Below, one piece after another: positions 1 to 7,830 of a DNA stretch of 35,758 nt. Positions within the stretch are counted from its first letter, which is position 1, and each line of letters opens with the position of its first letter. A model generated the notes under the pieces. The model was given only the letters and a program-made list of their open reading frames with translations, was not told the DNA's origin and made no database searches. The DNA is from Muribaculaceae bacterium (GTDB lineage: Bacteria > Bacteroidota > Bacteroidia > Bacteroidales > Muribaculaceae): the NCBI GenBank assembly GCA_017548365.1, contig JAFZAC010000039.1:1-35758 (forward strand). The letters are read 5' to 3'. Both the position numbers and the translations under genes were made by a program.

Positions 1-394
1 CTGCTCGCCCCCTTGTCGCTAGGCGCTCCCCTCGGTGTTTTTCATAATATTAGCTCTGCTTACAGATTGTAAGCACCACCCATTTTGACCATTAGAAGTC
101 TTTGATGGAAATTTTACCACTCATTTTGACCAATAGACCAAGAATTGCAAACAATAGGAATAATTATATGACCACAAAAGATTTAAACGCATTAGGCTTT
201 GAAACATTATTATTTTTTTATAAAAAAATAAATTTTTTATTCAAAAACTTTTGGAAAATCAAAAAAGATTTATTTATTTTGCATTATATTCCATGAAAGA
301 ACATTTAGAGCTTTTTTATGGTTAATCAATCAAAACCTGAAACGACGTGACTAATAAATAATTAATTATTTTTTAACTTTAAAATCATTTTAAA
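1..394. other. Intergenic region with small inverted and direct repeats
   Basis: No convincing gene was found in this stretch. Positions 58-64 (GCTTACA) pair perfectly with 68-74 (TGTAAGC). They are followed directly by two copies of a short direct repeat, ACCACCCATTTTGACC at 75-90 and ACCACTCATTTTGACC at 116-131, whose starts are 41 bases apart. From about 180 to 394 the DNA is very AT-rich, as expected upstream of a Bacteroidetes gene. A weak -7-like element, TATTTTG, lies near 275-281, but its spacing differs by one base from the TAnnTTTG consensus. The repeats could be the eroded end of a mobile element or a regulator site; nothing decides between these. Confidence 0.4.
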
Positions 395-1510
395 ATGAAG
401 AAAGTATTTACACTTTTTGCAGCTGCATTGATTGGCCTCGCTGCTTATGCACAGTGCCCCTCTAGACTCTATTTTGAGCCAGCTGAGGCTGAACAGAACG
501 CTGAGAATGTAATGTTTTACCTGAAACTCGTCAACAGCACCGACTACCTCAATGGTTTCAACATGGAGGTTCAAAAACCCGAAGGTGCTGAGTGGCTCGA
601 GGATGAGGAAGACGGAGAATGGGTAGGTTTCACTGGCTATGGCCACGTAATCCTTGCCAACTGGGAGCCTAGCAACCCCAACTGGCGTGAGACTAAGCTT
701 TTCCAGAAAGCTGACCTCAAGTGCTCTATTAAGGAGGGCAACCTCGTTATCATCGAGATTCTCTCGACTCTCGACTGCCGTTTCTTCCCACAGTTGACCG
801 AAGAGGATGACAACACTATCGCACGCTTCTCTATTAACTTCAGTGGCTGCGAGGATGGTAACTTAGCAATCCAATCAGACAACAGCCCAAGTGGATGCAC
901 ATTCTCTTACACCGGTGACCCAACTGGCACTTACAATGGCGCTATTCAGCCCGATGAGCCAATCGTTCTTGATCTTACCAAGGCTGATGGCATTATTAAA
1001 GTGAAAGAAGATACTCCTCAACCAGTTGAGTATGATGCATTCTATGTAACAGGTACCTTCAACGAATGGAGCCAGGATGTTGCAAACATGGTTGAACTCG
1101 TTGGTAACGATGAGGGAACAGTTTACACTGGCGAAGTTGAGCTTGCTGATGGCGCTGAATTCAAGGTAGTTGCTCCTACTGAGGATGGCTTGAAATGGTT
1201 TGGTGGCGTTGACGAGAACCAAGTTGGCTACTTCGAGATCAACGATGGTCTTCTCAACCAACCAATTGAGCTCGTTGACGGCTCTAACTTCAAGGTTGTT
1301 GGTGATGGCCAATACACTATCAACGTACAACAGCCAAGCAGAGGTCTCGCAGAGCCTCTCGTAATGACCGTTTCTAAGGAAGCTACTGGTATCAGCACAA
1401 TCTCTACCGACAAGGGTGACAATCGTATCTATGACATTCAGGGCCGCGAGCTCAAGAGTGTTCCCGAGCACGGAATCTACATCCAGAACGGCAAGAAGTA
1501 TGTTAAGTAA
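395..1510 (+). CDS. Secreted protein with cohesin-like and carbohydrate-binding-like domains and a type IX-like tail
   Basis: The 371-residue product starts with a signal peptide (about residues 1-19, ending AYA-Q). Residues 20-190 are beta-rich with the pattern LKLVNSTDYLNGFNMEV, resembling cohesin-like domains of Bacteroidales surface proteins (extended strand, GF, then acidic loops). Around residues 213-330 is an E-set-like stretch beginning FYVTGTFNEWSQ, as in glycogen-binding or SusE/F-type modules. The last 40 residues (IYDIQGRE...GIYIQNGKKYVK) match the type A C-terminal signal of type IX secretion, predicting export to the cell surface. A strong terminator follows at once, so the gene appears monocistronic. 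The domain names rest on pattern recognition only. No catalytic motif is seen, so a binding or scaffold role is likelier than an enzyme. Confidence 0.6.
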   Translation: MKKVFTLFAAALIGLAAYAQCPSRLYFEPAEAEQNAENVMFYLKLVNSTDYLNGFNMEVQKPEGAEWLEDEEDGEWVGFTGYGHVILANWEPSNPNWRETKLFQKADLKCSIKEGNLVIIEILSTLDCRFFPQLTEEDDNTIARFSINFSGCEDGNLAIQSDNSPSGCTFSYTGDPTGTYNGAIQPDEPIVLDLTKADGIIKVKEDTPQPVEYDAFYVTGTFNEWSQDVANMVELVGNDEGTVYTGEVELADGAEFKVVAPTEDGLKWFGGVDENQVGYFEINDGLLNQPIELVDGSNFKVVGDGQYTINVQQPSRGLAEPLVMTVSKEATGISTISTDKGDNRIYDIQGRELKSVPEHGIYIQNGKKYVK

Positions 1511-1532
1511 TTAACAGCTGCTGCAAAAAACT

Positions 1533-1562
1533 AAAACCACCCATCTTTGGGTGGTTTTTTTA
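1533..1562 (+). terminator. Rho-independent terminator after the secreted protein gene
   Basis: A perfect 10-bp stem (AAAACCACCC at 1533-1542 with GGGTGGTTTT at 1549-1558) has a 6-nt loop and is followed by a T run. It lies 22 bases after the upstream stop codon, between convergent genes, and may also serve the minus-strand aat end. Confidence 0.9.
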
Positions 1563-1606
1563 TTGTCTCAATGAAAGGAGTTATTACTGAAACAAATACA
1601 TCGAAC

Positions 1607-2305
1607 TCATGTTAATAAAGGTTTTTCTTTCCATGTGTGGTAGGCGCCTTGACCATGGAGGGCGGTAATATATTCCTTATAACTGATGTATCGCGCTCCC
1701 AAACTCTCGAGGTGTGGAGTATATATTTGACAATCGATTAGCGATCCTCCATGTTCCTTCATGCGTCGAGCTAAGGCAATGAGTGCGAGTTTGCTTGTGT
1801 TTGGCTCAAACGAGAACATGCTCTCTCCCACAAATCCGCTGCCACTCTTAACGCCGTAGAGCCCTCCTACAAGAATGTCGCCTCGCCACACCTCCACGCT
1901 TTGCGCTCGTCCAAGCTCATGCAGCCTTGTGTAGGCTTCAATTATCTCGTCACCAAGCCAAGCACCCTCCTCGTGGAGGCGTCCGTCGACTGTGCTACAT
2001 CCTCTAATCACTTGATCAAAAGCTGTGTTGAACGTCACATGGTAGATTTGCTTTTTCATCAAGGTACGCATCGAGTGACTGACGTGCAACTCATCAGGAA
2101 AAATGACGAATCGCTCCCGAGGACAGAACCACTGTATGTCTTTGTACCGAAAGGCATACCACGGAAAGTAACCATTATCGTAGGCGAGCAGCAACCGGTC
2201 GACCGAAAGGTCACCGCCCACCGCCACCATATCACCAGCCGTGTCAAGCAAAGGTAACTCGGGATGAGGAAAAGCTAATATGTCGTCATCAAGCTCAAAA
2301 ATCAT
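1607..2305 (-). CDS. aat: Leucyl/phenylalanyl-tRNA--protein transferase
   Basis: This 232-residue protein has the usual length of the family. It shows the characteristic motifs: GGDLSVDRLLLAYDNGYFPW near residue 30, WFCPRERFV near 59, FNTAFDQVI..C near 92, GGLYGV...GFVGESMFS near 147-165, and DCQ.YTPHLESLGA near 192. The enzyme transfers Leu or Phe from charged tRNA onto proteins with N-terminal Arg or Lys, turning secondary degrons into primary ones recognised by ClpS. It lies 74 bases downstream of clpA on the same strand, so it is probably the last gene of a clpS-clpA-aat operon that makes degron, adaptor and unfoldase together. The start is ATG at 2305. The identification is firm. Confidence 0.95.
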   Translation of the reverse strand: MIFELDDDILAFPHPELPLLDTAGDMVAVGGDLSVDRLLLAYDNGYFPWYAFRYKDIQWFCPRERFVIFPDELHVSHSMRTLMKKQIYHVTFNTAFDQVIRGCSTVDGRLHEEGAWLGDEIIEAYTRLHELGRAQSVEVWRGDILVGGLYGVKSGSGFVGESMFSFEPNTSKLALIALARRMKEHGGSLIDCQIYTPHLESLGARYISYKEYITALHGQGAYHTWKEKPLLT

Positions 2306-2379
2306 ACTTAGTGTAGAGGGAAGAGGTGAGAGGGGAGAAAAAAGTCGCTTTGCGCCTAAAGAAGCATCGATGTTTTTCT

Positions 2380-4734
2380 TTAAAGAATTATCTTTCCGTC
2401 ATGAAGTGACACCCTCGCTGTGCCGCCGCGTTTTAGCTTGCCAAAGAGGATTTGACGCACGAGTTTGGTCTTGAGCTCACGATGTAAGACGCGGTCGAGC
2501 TCACGAGCACCATATTCGGCGGTAAATCCCTCCTTGAGCAAGAAGGCACGTGCATCATTCTCGACTACAAGAGTCACTTTCTTAGCGTTGAGTTTCTCTT
2601 GCAGCTCACGCAAACGCTTGTCGAGAATCATGCTTGCCATTGTCTCGTCCATGTCATTGAAGACGATAGTACCACTCAGGCGGTTGATGAACTCGGGCTT
2701 GAAGGTCTTCTTCACTTGCTTGAGCATATCGCCACCGCGACTGCCACGGCTGTCAAAGCCCACACTCTGTCCAGCATGCTGAGCACCGGCATTGCTCGTC
2801 ATAATGAGAACAACATTACGGAAGTCAGCATGACGGCCTTTGTTGTCGGTGAGTCGTGCATAGTCCATCACCTGCAGCAGTATGTTATAGATGTCCTCGT
2901 GAGCCTTTTCAATCTCATCGAGCAGCAGCACGCAATTTGGAGTCTTGCGAATGGCATCGGTGAGGAGACCACCGTCCTCATAGCCCACATATCCTGCTGG
3001 CGAACCGATGAGCTTGGCAACGGTGTGTTTCTCGGTGTACTCGCTCATGTCGAATCTAACCAGGTCTACACCAAGCTCTTGTGCGAGCACTCTAGCGACC
3101 TCGGTCTTACCCACTCCTGTTGGTCCCACAAACAGCAGCGACGCCAGTGGCTTGCCGTCGTCGATGAGTCCAGCTTTAGACATCTGAACAGCTTGCACCA
3201 CCTCGGTCACAGCCTGATCTTGGCCATAGATGCGAGCTTTGATGCGCTTCTCTAGAGACTTGAGTTGAGCGTTGTTGTCTTCCTTCAAGGCTGTGGCGTT
3301 TATCTTCATCACTTTCTTGAGAACGTCATCGATAAGCGCCTTATCCACCATTTGTCGTTTCTTGTTGGTTGGATGAATGTGACGGTAAGCGCCAGCCTCA
3401 TCGATTAGGTCAATAGCCTTATCGGGCAGAAAACGTCCCATGATGTGCTTGTCGCTCGCCCTCACGGCATAATCAATTGCAGCAGGCACATACTTCACCT
3501 TGTGGAAACTTTCATATCTTTCTTTCAAACCATTGATTATCTCGATAGTCTCATCGACAGTGGGCTCAAGGATGTCGATTTGCTGGAATCGTCGTACAAT
3601 TCCCTTGTTACGCGAGAGCTGTCGATTAAACTCCTCATAGGTAGTCGATCCAATGAAGCGGAGTTTGCCGCCTTCGAGATAAGGCTTGAGCATGTTTGAC
3701 GCGTCCATAGCACTCTCTCCTGTCGCTCCAGTTCCCACTATGCTGTGTATCTCGTCGATGTAAACGATGGCGTTATCAAGACGTGAGAGATAGTCCATTG
3801 TCTGTTTAACTCGTTTCTCAAAGTCACCGCGATATTGGGTACCAGCGACCATCGCTGCCATGTCAATTTGATAAATCTTGGCACCACGGAGCATGTCGGG
3901 CACGTTTCCGTCCTCAATACGTTGCGCCAGACCGTAGATGAGTGCCGTCTTGCCGACTCCTGGTTCCCCCACATGAAGCGGGTTGTTCTTGTCTTTTCGG
4001 CACAAAACGTGTATGGTGCGTTCGAGCTCAGTCTCACGACCTATGAGCGGATTGTGTTCTTTGAGATGATCGTTGATGCAAGTGACAAAAGGAAAAGTCT
4101 CCTCCACATCACGCTCTCGCTCATCCTCGCCCATAGAGTCCCTGTAATAATTGGAGTAAAGCATTTCATCTTCGGGGTGGTCATATCCCCAATCTCTCGC
4201 GAGAAAGACATCCTTCTTGTTCCCTTTCTCTTCTATCAGCAAGCCACCAGAGCCACTCATATCGGCTCCCTTGATGGGGAATTCCTTGGCATACCTCTCC
4301 ACCTGCCATATGATGGTAGTAAGGAATTCGCTGTCTTTCTCGGCATAATAGTTGAGTATGTTCCCTGCCAGCGAATCTTGAAGGTTCATCGCTGCCTGGA
4401 TGATGTGAGTGACTTCCAACTCTGGAGCCGACGAAGCGTGCATTATGTCAATAGCACCCATAATCATCTCCTGGAACTGCAATGACGGGTCGATAGAGTG
4501 CATCTTGTCATCGGGAATCTTGTCTAAATGCTTGATATAATCGTCAAGTGTCCCAACTATCTTCTTCACGCTAATGCCAAGCGACTCCAAAGCCTCGCGC
4601 ACGGGGTTGAGCACCATGATTGCACAGATCAAATGCTCGGGAGTAAAGTAAGGATTGCGGTAGGCAACAGCTTTGTCAATTGCTGTGCGCATCGCAACTT
4701 GAAGATGGAAACTATTTATTATTTCTTTTGCCAT
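2380..4734 (-). CDS. clpA: ATP-dependent Clp protease ATP-binding subunit ClpA
   Basis: This is a 784-residue class I Clp/Hsp100 unfoldase. An N-terminal Clp repeat domain spans about residues 1-150. The first AAA+ domain has Walker A GEPGVGKT at 256-263 and Walker B VYIDE with D327-E328. The second has Walker A GPTGVGKT at 537-544 and Walker B LLLDE with D606-E607. A short SVGF at 657-660 aligns with the IGL/IGF loop that docks ClpA/X onto ClpP, so it should work with ClpP, which is not in this window. There is no ClpB-type coiled-coil middle domain, and the clpS-adjacent position supports ClpA. It starts 54 bases after clpS ends. A small palindrome, GGACAAATTGTCC (4769-4781), sits in that gap. 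Confidence 0.95.
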   Translation of the reverse strand: MAKEIINSFHLQVAMRTAIDKAVAYRNPYFTPEHLICAIMVLNPVREALESLGISVKKIVGTLDDYIKHLDKIPDDKMHSIDPSLQFQEMIMGAIDIMHASSAPELEVTHIIQAAMNLQDSLAGNILNYYAEKDSEFLTTIIWQVERYAKEFPIKGADMSGSGGLLIEEKGNKKDVFLARDWGYDHPEDEMLYSNYYRDSMGEDERERDVEETFPFVTCINDHLKEHNPLIGRETELERTIHVLCRKDKNNPLHVGEPGVGKTALIYGLAQRIEDGNVPDMLRGAKIYQIDMAAMVAGTQYRGDFEKRVKQTMDYLSRLDNAIVYIDEIHSIVGTGATGESAMDASNMLKPYLEGGKLRFIGSTTYEEFNRQLSRNKGIVRRFQQIDILEPTVDETIEIINGLKERYESFHKVKYVPAAIDYAVRASDKHIMGRFLPDKAIDLIDEAGAYRHIHPTNKKRQMVDKALIDDVLKKVMKINATALKEDNNAQLKSLEKRIKARIYGQDQAVTEVVQAVQMSKAGLIDDGKPLASLLFVGPTGVGKTEVARVLAQELGVDLVRFDMSEYTEKHTVAKLIGSPAGYVGYEDGGLLTDAIRKTPNCVLLLDEIEKAHEDIYNILLQVMDYARLTDNKGRHADFRNVVLIMTSNAGAQHAGQSVGFDSRGSRGGDMLKQVKKTFKPEFINRLSGTIVFNDMDETMASMILDKRLRELQEKLNAKKVTLVVENDARAFLLKEGFTAEYGARELDRVLHRELKTKLVRQILFGKLKRGGTARVSLHDGKIIL

Positions 4735-4788
4735 TATAAAGTCTTGATGTAAAGATATTATCGTTATGGGACAAATTGTCCATTAAAA

Positions 4789-5091
4789 TCACTCAGGCTC
4801 ATAGGTGATGCGAAGCGGAAAACCTGCTTCTCTCGCCATGGCAGTGGCTTTGTTGGTCATCGACACCGCCATATCATAGCTGTAGATGCCCACAACCATC
4901 TTGCCTTGCTCGTGCACCCCGAGCATAATGGCATTAGCCTCGCTCTGAGATTTGAAGAACACCTCTATGAGAACTTTCACCACAAATTCCATAGTGGTGA
5001 AATCATCATTGTGGAATATCACCTTGTAATGTTTAGGATAATGGGTAAACACCCTTTCCCGCTCCTTTATCGAGCCTTGCTGTTTTGCCAT
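4789..5091 (-). CDS. clpS: ATP-dependent Clp protease adaptor ClpS
   Basis: This 100-residue adaptor recognises N-terminal Leu, Phe, Tyr and Trp and hands substrates to ClpA. The degron-pocket residues of the family are visible: N28-D29-D30 followed by FTTM with M34 (the equivalent of E. coli Asn34-Asp35-Asp36 and gatekeeper Met40), and H60 in VHEQGK (E. coli His66). The C-terminal GFPL..TYEPE also fits. The N-terminal tail of about 20 residues is charged, as needed to engage the ClpA pore. It is the first gene of the minus-strand operon clpS-clpA-aat, with a good -7 box about 30 bases upstream of the ATG. Confidence 0.96.
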   Translation of the reverse strand: MAKQQGSIKERERVFTHYPKHYKVIFHNDDFTTMEFVVKVLIEVFFKSQSEANAIMLGVHEQGKMVVGIYSYDMAVSMTNKATAMAREAGFPLRITYEPE

Positions 5092-5121
5092 TTCAAATCT
5101 TTCTTCTGTGTTTCAATAATG

Positions 5122-5129
5122 CAAAGTTA
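5122..5129 (-). promoter_or_regulatory. Probable -7 box for the clpS-clpA-aat operon
   Basis: On the minus strand this reads TAACTTTG, an exact match to the Bacteroidetes TAnnTTTG element. Transcription would start near 5115, leaving a leader of about 24 nt before clpS. A clear TTTG element at -33 was not found at the usual spacing. Confidence 0.6.
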
Positions 5130-5183
5130 ACAATAATCGTGCAATTTATGTGCCAAAAAGCAGAGTATTATCAAATTATTTCT

Positions 5184-5191
5184 TACCTTTG
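5184..5191 (+). promoter_or_regulatory. Probable -7 box for the tRNA-Arg gene
   Basis: TACCTTTG fits the Bacteroidetes -7 consensus TAnnTTTG and lies about 57 bases before the mature tRNA 5' end, giving a short 5' leader for RNase P removal. The -33 element is unclear. Confidence 0.55.
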
Positions 5192-5247
5192 CAGCGCAAA
5201 AGGTGGAGCATTCTCATCAAGAGTCATAGCAACCACAAAATGCAGCG

Positions 5248-5319
5248 GCTCTGATAGTTCAACGGATAGAACGTGGGTTTCCTAAACCTAAAATCTGGGT
5301 TCGATTCCCAGTCGGAGTA
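5248..5319 (+). tRNA. tRNA-Arg (anticodon CCU)
   Basis: A complete 72-nt cloverleaf can be folded by hand. The acceptor stem is 5248-5254 with 5312-5318 (it has two G-U pairs, including the first pair). The D stem is GTTC/GAAC (5257-5260 with 5269-5272), with GG in the loop. The anticodon stem is 5274-5278 with 5286-5290, and its loop TTCCTAA gives anticodon CCU (5281-5283), which reads the rare Arg codon AGG. The T stem is CTGGG/CCCAG with loop TTCGATT. The discriminator base is A5319. CCA is not encoded. It is transcribed divergently from clpS. Confidence 0.95.
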
Positions 5320-5332
5320 CATGTTTAATCAA

Positions 5333-5365
5333 GAAGCCCTATTGGCCACTGAGCTTTAGGGCTTC
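5333..5365 (+). terminator. Hairpin downstream of tRNA-Arg, possible terminator or processing signal
   Basis: GAAGCCCTA (5333-5341) pairs perfectly with TAGGGCTTC (5357-5365) around a 15-nt loop. No T run follows, so it is not a classic intrinsic terminator. It may stabilise the tRNA precursor 3' end or be a weak terminator. Confidence 0.4.
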
Positions 5366-5417
5366 AACACTATAGTCAAATCCCTATAAATTCAACGACA
5401 ACAAACATTTTAACGAG

Positions 5418-6011
5418 ATGAAAAGGTTTTTATTGATGGCACTGGCCATGGTAGCTATGAGCGTTGCGGCACAAAATGCCACCAGTGTACCCTTCACAGT
5501 GAGATATATAGACGAGAACAGACTGTTTCAACAGTATGTAGTAGCTCAGCAGTACCTTCAACTTCAGTCAAAGCTCAGAAACGACTATCAACAAGCCGAG
5601 AAGAAAAAACGCGACCAGATAGAGACATTCTATAATCAGGTTCAGAACAAGTACAAAAACGGACAGTACAAGACGCAGAAGGCATTTGAGGCCGACCAGA
5701 AAAAACTGGAGCAGATGCAGACAGATGCTCAGAAGGAGATGGATAACATGAAGAATCGCATGGAGCAGCAACTCAATCAAGAGCAAAGGAAGCTTGCCAA
5801 TGAGATTGACCTGTTTCTTGCCGACTATGCGATTAGAAACGGCTATGACGCCATCCTCCGTAAGGAGTCGGCAATGTTCATCAATCCCAAGTGGGATGTT
5901 ACCAACGAGGTTGCCGAGGGGCTCAACGCCCGCTATAACGCTCTCCACGCTCCCACTGAGTATGCCAAGCCTGAGGTAGACGGAGATACCACCCCTACTC
6001 AACAGAACTAA
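5418..6011 (+). CDS. OmpH/Skp-family periplasmic protein
   Basis: The 197-residue protein has a signal peptide (about 1-18, cleavage near VAA-Q). A long charged segment rich in Gln, Lys and Glu (about residues 45-125) is predicted to form the coiled-coil tentacles of the Skp fold. It ends in the small core region (YDAILRKESAMFINPKWDVT) seen in Bacteroidetes OmpH proteins. Family members hold unfolded outer-membrane proteins in the periplasm. The acidic, Thr/Pro-rich tail (about 180-197) is probably disordered. It is the first gene of a likely three-gene unit: the next start is 19 bases downstream. It has no paralog in this window, whereas Bacteroidales genomes often carry several OmpH genes. 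Confidence 0.8.
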   Translation: MKRFLLMALAMVAMSVAAQNATSVPFTVRYIDENRLFQQYVVAQQYLQLQSKLRNDYQQAEKKKRDQIETFYNQVQNKYKNGQYKTQKAFEADQKKLEQMQTDAQKEMDNMKNRMEQQLNQEQRKLANEIDLFLADYAIRNGYDAILRKESAMFINPKWDVTNEVAEGLNARYNALHAPTEYAKPEVDGDTTPTQQN

Positions 6012-6030
6012 ATACACATTAATATAATAT

Positions 6031-6483
6031 ATGATTATGAAAAAGTTTTTTTTACTGCTTGCAGCGATTATAATGACTGCAAGTGTTGTTTTAGCCGACG
6101 ACAATATCGTTGAAATCCCTTTCAAGAAAGTTCCTGACCTTGGCCAGAGAACTGTTACAAGTTACTTCCCCAATAACACTGTTGTCAAATGTGTAAAGGA
6201 CAAGAGCAAGGACATGAAGAACCACACTTGCGTGTTGCTTGACAATGGCGCAACATTAGAATTTGACAAAGACGGTCATTGGATGATTGTTGACTGCCGC
6301 GACAGCGACAACACTATACCTATGCGCATGATTAACGGCAAGATTCAAATGTTCCTGAGCAAAAACTATCCCGATATAGACGTTGTTTTCATGGGTCGTG
6401 AAATTAAGAACGGCGATATCACATTGCTGCTCAAAGACGGCACGGAACTGCATTTCACTAACGAGAACGAGATTATTCGGTGA
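6031..6483 (+). CDS. PepSY-like secreted protein
   Basis: The 150-residue product has a signal peptide (ending VLA-D near residue 22). About 125 residues follow, with the alternating strand pattern of the Bacteroidales PepSY-like (DUF2874-type) family: VTSYFPNNTVVKC, then a strand carrying acidic residues, then NYPDIDVVFMGRE. These proteins are thought to be periplasmic or surface binding or inhibitory modules with no enzyme activity of their own. ATG at 6031 and ATG at 6037 are both possible starts and differ by two residues. The stop codon overlaps the next gene's GTG in the sequence GTGA, so the two are probably translationally coupled. Confidence 0.65.
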   Translation: MIMKKFFLLLAAIIMTASVVLADDNIVEIPFKKVPDLGQRTVTSYFPNNTVVKCVKDKSKDMKNHTCVLLDNGATLEFDKDGHWMIVDCRDSDNTIPMRMINGKIQMFLSKNYPDIDVVFMGREIKNGDITLLLKDGTELHFTNENEIIR

Positions 6484-7748
6484 AACGTTCAACGTTAAAC
6501 GAAGTCAAGCGAAGCGATTTTGAAATCATGGCTCCAGTGGGGTCGTGGGAGTCGCTTGTTGCTGCACATCAAGGCGGTGCCGATGCCATTTACTTTGGCA
6601 TCGAGAACCTAAATATGCGCTCTAAATCGAGCGTGAACTTCTCAATCGAGGATTTGCACGCTATAGCACAATGGTGTAACGAACGTGACATAAAGACCTA
6701 TCTCACAGTCAACACCATCATCTATGATGAGGATATTGACTATATGCACAAAATAGTGGACGCCGCACGTGAAGCCAAGCTCACTGCAATTATCGCTAGC
6801 GATATGGCCACAATCCTATATGCTCGCAGTATAGGGGTTGAGGTCCATATCTCTACACAGGTGAACGTGAGCAATCATGAGGCAGTGAAGTATTATGCCC
6901 AGTTTGCTGACGTGATGGTTCTGGCTCGTGAGCTTAATCTGGATCAAGTTGCCGCCATTCACAAAAATATCACCGAGGAGGGCATCACCGGTCCCCACGG
7001 CAATCCCGTGAGACTCGAAATGTTTTGCCACGGCGCCCTGTGCATGGCAGTGAGCGGAAAGTGCTATATGAGTCTGCACGAAGCCAACTCGAGCGCCAAT
7101 CGCGGTGCGTGCCGGCAAATTTGCCGTCGCAGCTATGTTGTCACCGATCGTGACACTGGCGATGAACTCTCGATAGAGAACAAATACATCATGTCGCCAA
7201 AGGACTTGAAGACCATCCACTTCTTAAACAAAATGCTTGAAGCTGGCGTAAGAGTACTCAAGATTGAAGGCAGGGCCCGCGGTCCAGAATATGTGCGCAC
7301 TGTAGTGAGCTGCTACAACGAAGCCCTTAACGCCATTATCGACGGCACCTACAACGAGGAAAAAATCGTGCAATGGAACGAGCGGTTGGCACGTGTTTTC
7401 AACCGCGGTTTTTGGGACGGCTACTACTTGGGGCAACGATTGGGTGAATGGACATCTAAATATGGGTCCAGCGCCACTCATGTCAAGGTTTATGCAGCCA
7501 AGGGAATACGCTATTTCTCGAAGATTGGTGTCGCTGAGTTCCAAATGGAGGCTGGAGAGCTTCACATGGGCGATGAGATTATCATCACCGGCCCCACAAC
7601 AGGAGCGCTGCCAATGACGATAGAGGAAATCAGAGTTGACCTCAAGCCAGTAGAAAAGACAGTGAAAGGCGAACGTTTTTCCATCAAAACAGACGTGAAG
7701 ATTAGGCCCAGCGACAAGCTGTTTCTGTGGAAGCCTGTCGAGAAATAA
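6480..7748 (+). CDS. Peptidase U32 family protein, TrhP-like tRNA hydroxylation factor
   Basis: This 422-residue protein opens with the U32 signature: IMAPVGSWESLVAAHQGGAD, then AIYFG. It contains the family core MFCHGALCMAVSGKC (C183, C188, C195), C211 and C215 in NRGACRQIC, and VLKIEGRARGPEYV near residue 260. The Cys set is expected to bind an iron-sulfur cluster in TrhP/RlhA-type members, which hydroxylate uridine or cytidine in RNA using prephenate. The length and motif order favour TrhP (tRNA wobble U34) over RlhA, but this is family inference. The GTG start at 6480 is preferred because an ATG at 6528 would remove the first beta strand. It overlaps the upstream PepSY-like gene by 4 bases. 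Confidence 0.8.
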   Translation: MKRSTLNEVKRSDFEIMAPVGSWESLVAAHQGGADAIYFGIENLNMRSKSSVNFSIEDLHAIAQWCNERDIKTYLTVNTIIYDEDIDYMHKIVDAAREAKLTAIIASDMATILYARSIGVEVHISTQVNVSNHEAVKYYAQFADVMVLARELNLDQVAAIHKNITEEGITGPHGNPVRLEMFCHGALCMAVSGKCYMSLHEANSSANRGACRQICRRSYVVTDRDTGDELSIENKYIMSPKDLKTIHFLNKMLEAGVRVLKIEGRARGPEYVRTVVSCYNEALNAIIDGTYNEEKIVQWNERLARVFNRGFWDGYYLGQRLGEWTSKYGSSATHVKVYAAKGIRYFSKIGVAEFQMEAGELHMGDEIIITGPTTGALPMTIEEIRVDLKPVEKTVKGERFSIKTDVKIRPSDKLFLWKPVEK

Positions 7749-7768
7749 ACACTATAAGCTATAATAAG

Positions 7769-7807
7769 TTATTGGACCAATGGAACTGAGCCCCATTGGT
7801 CCAATAA
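7769..7807. terminator. Bidirectional terminator between convergent genes
   Basis: A 15-bp perfect inverted repeat, TTATTGGACCAATGG (7769-7783) with CCATTGGTCCAATAA (7793-7807), has a 9-nt loop and AT-rich flanks on both sides. It sits between the U32 gene (plus) and the endonuclease/phosphatase gene (minus). Confidence 0.85.
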
Positions 7808-7830
7808 TTTTGTGCTTGACAATACGTCGT

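Noticed and set aside
2465..3255. Plus-strand open frames of up to 218 codons opposite clpA
   Set aside because: They lie entirely antisense to a firmly identified gene with all AAA+ motifs, and their translations show no recognisable domain.
4769..4781. Palindrome GGACAAATTGTCC between clpS and clpA as an operator
   Set aside because: It is inside the operon with no sign of a promoter beside it; a 13-base palindrome may be chance.
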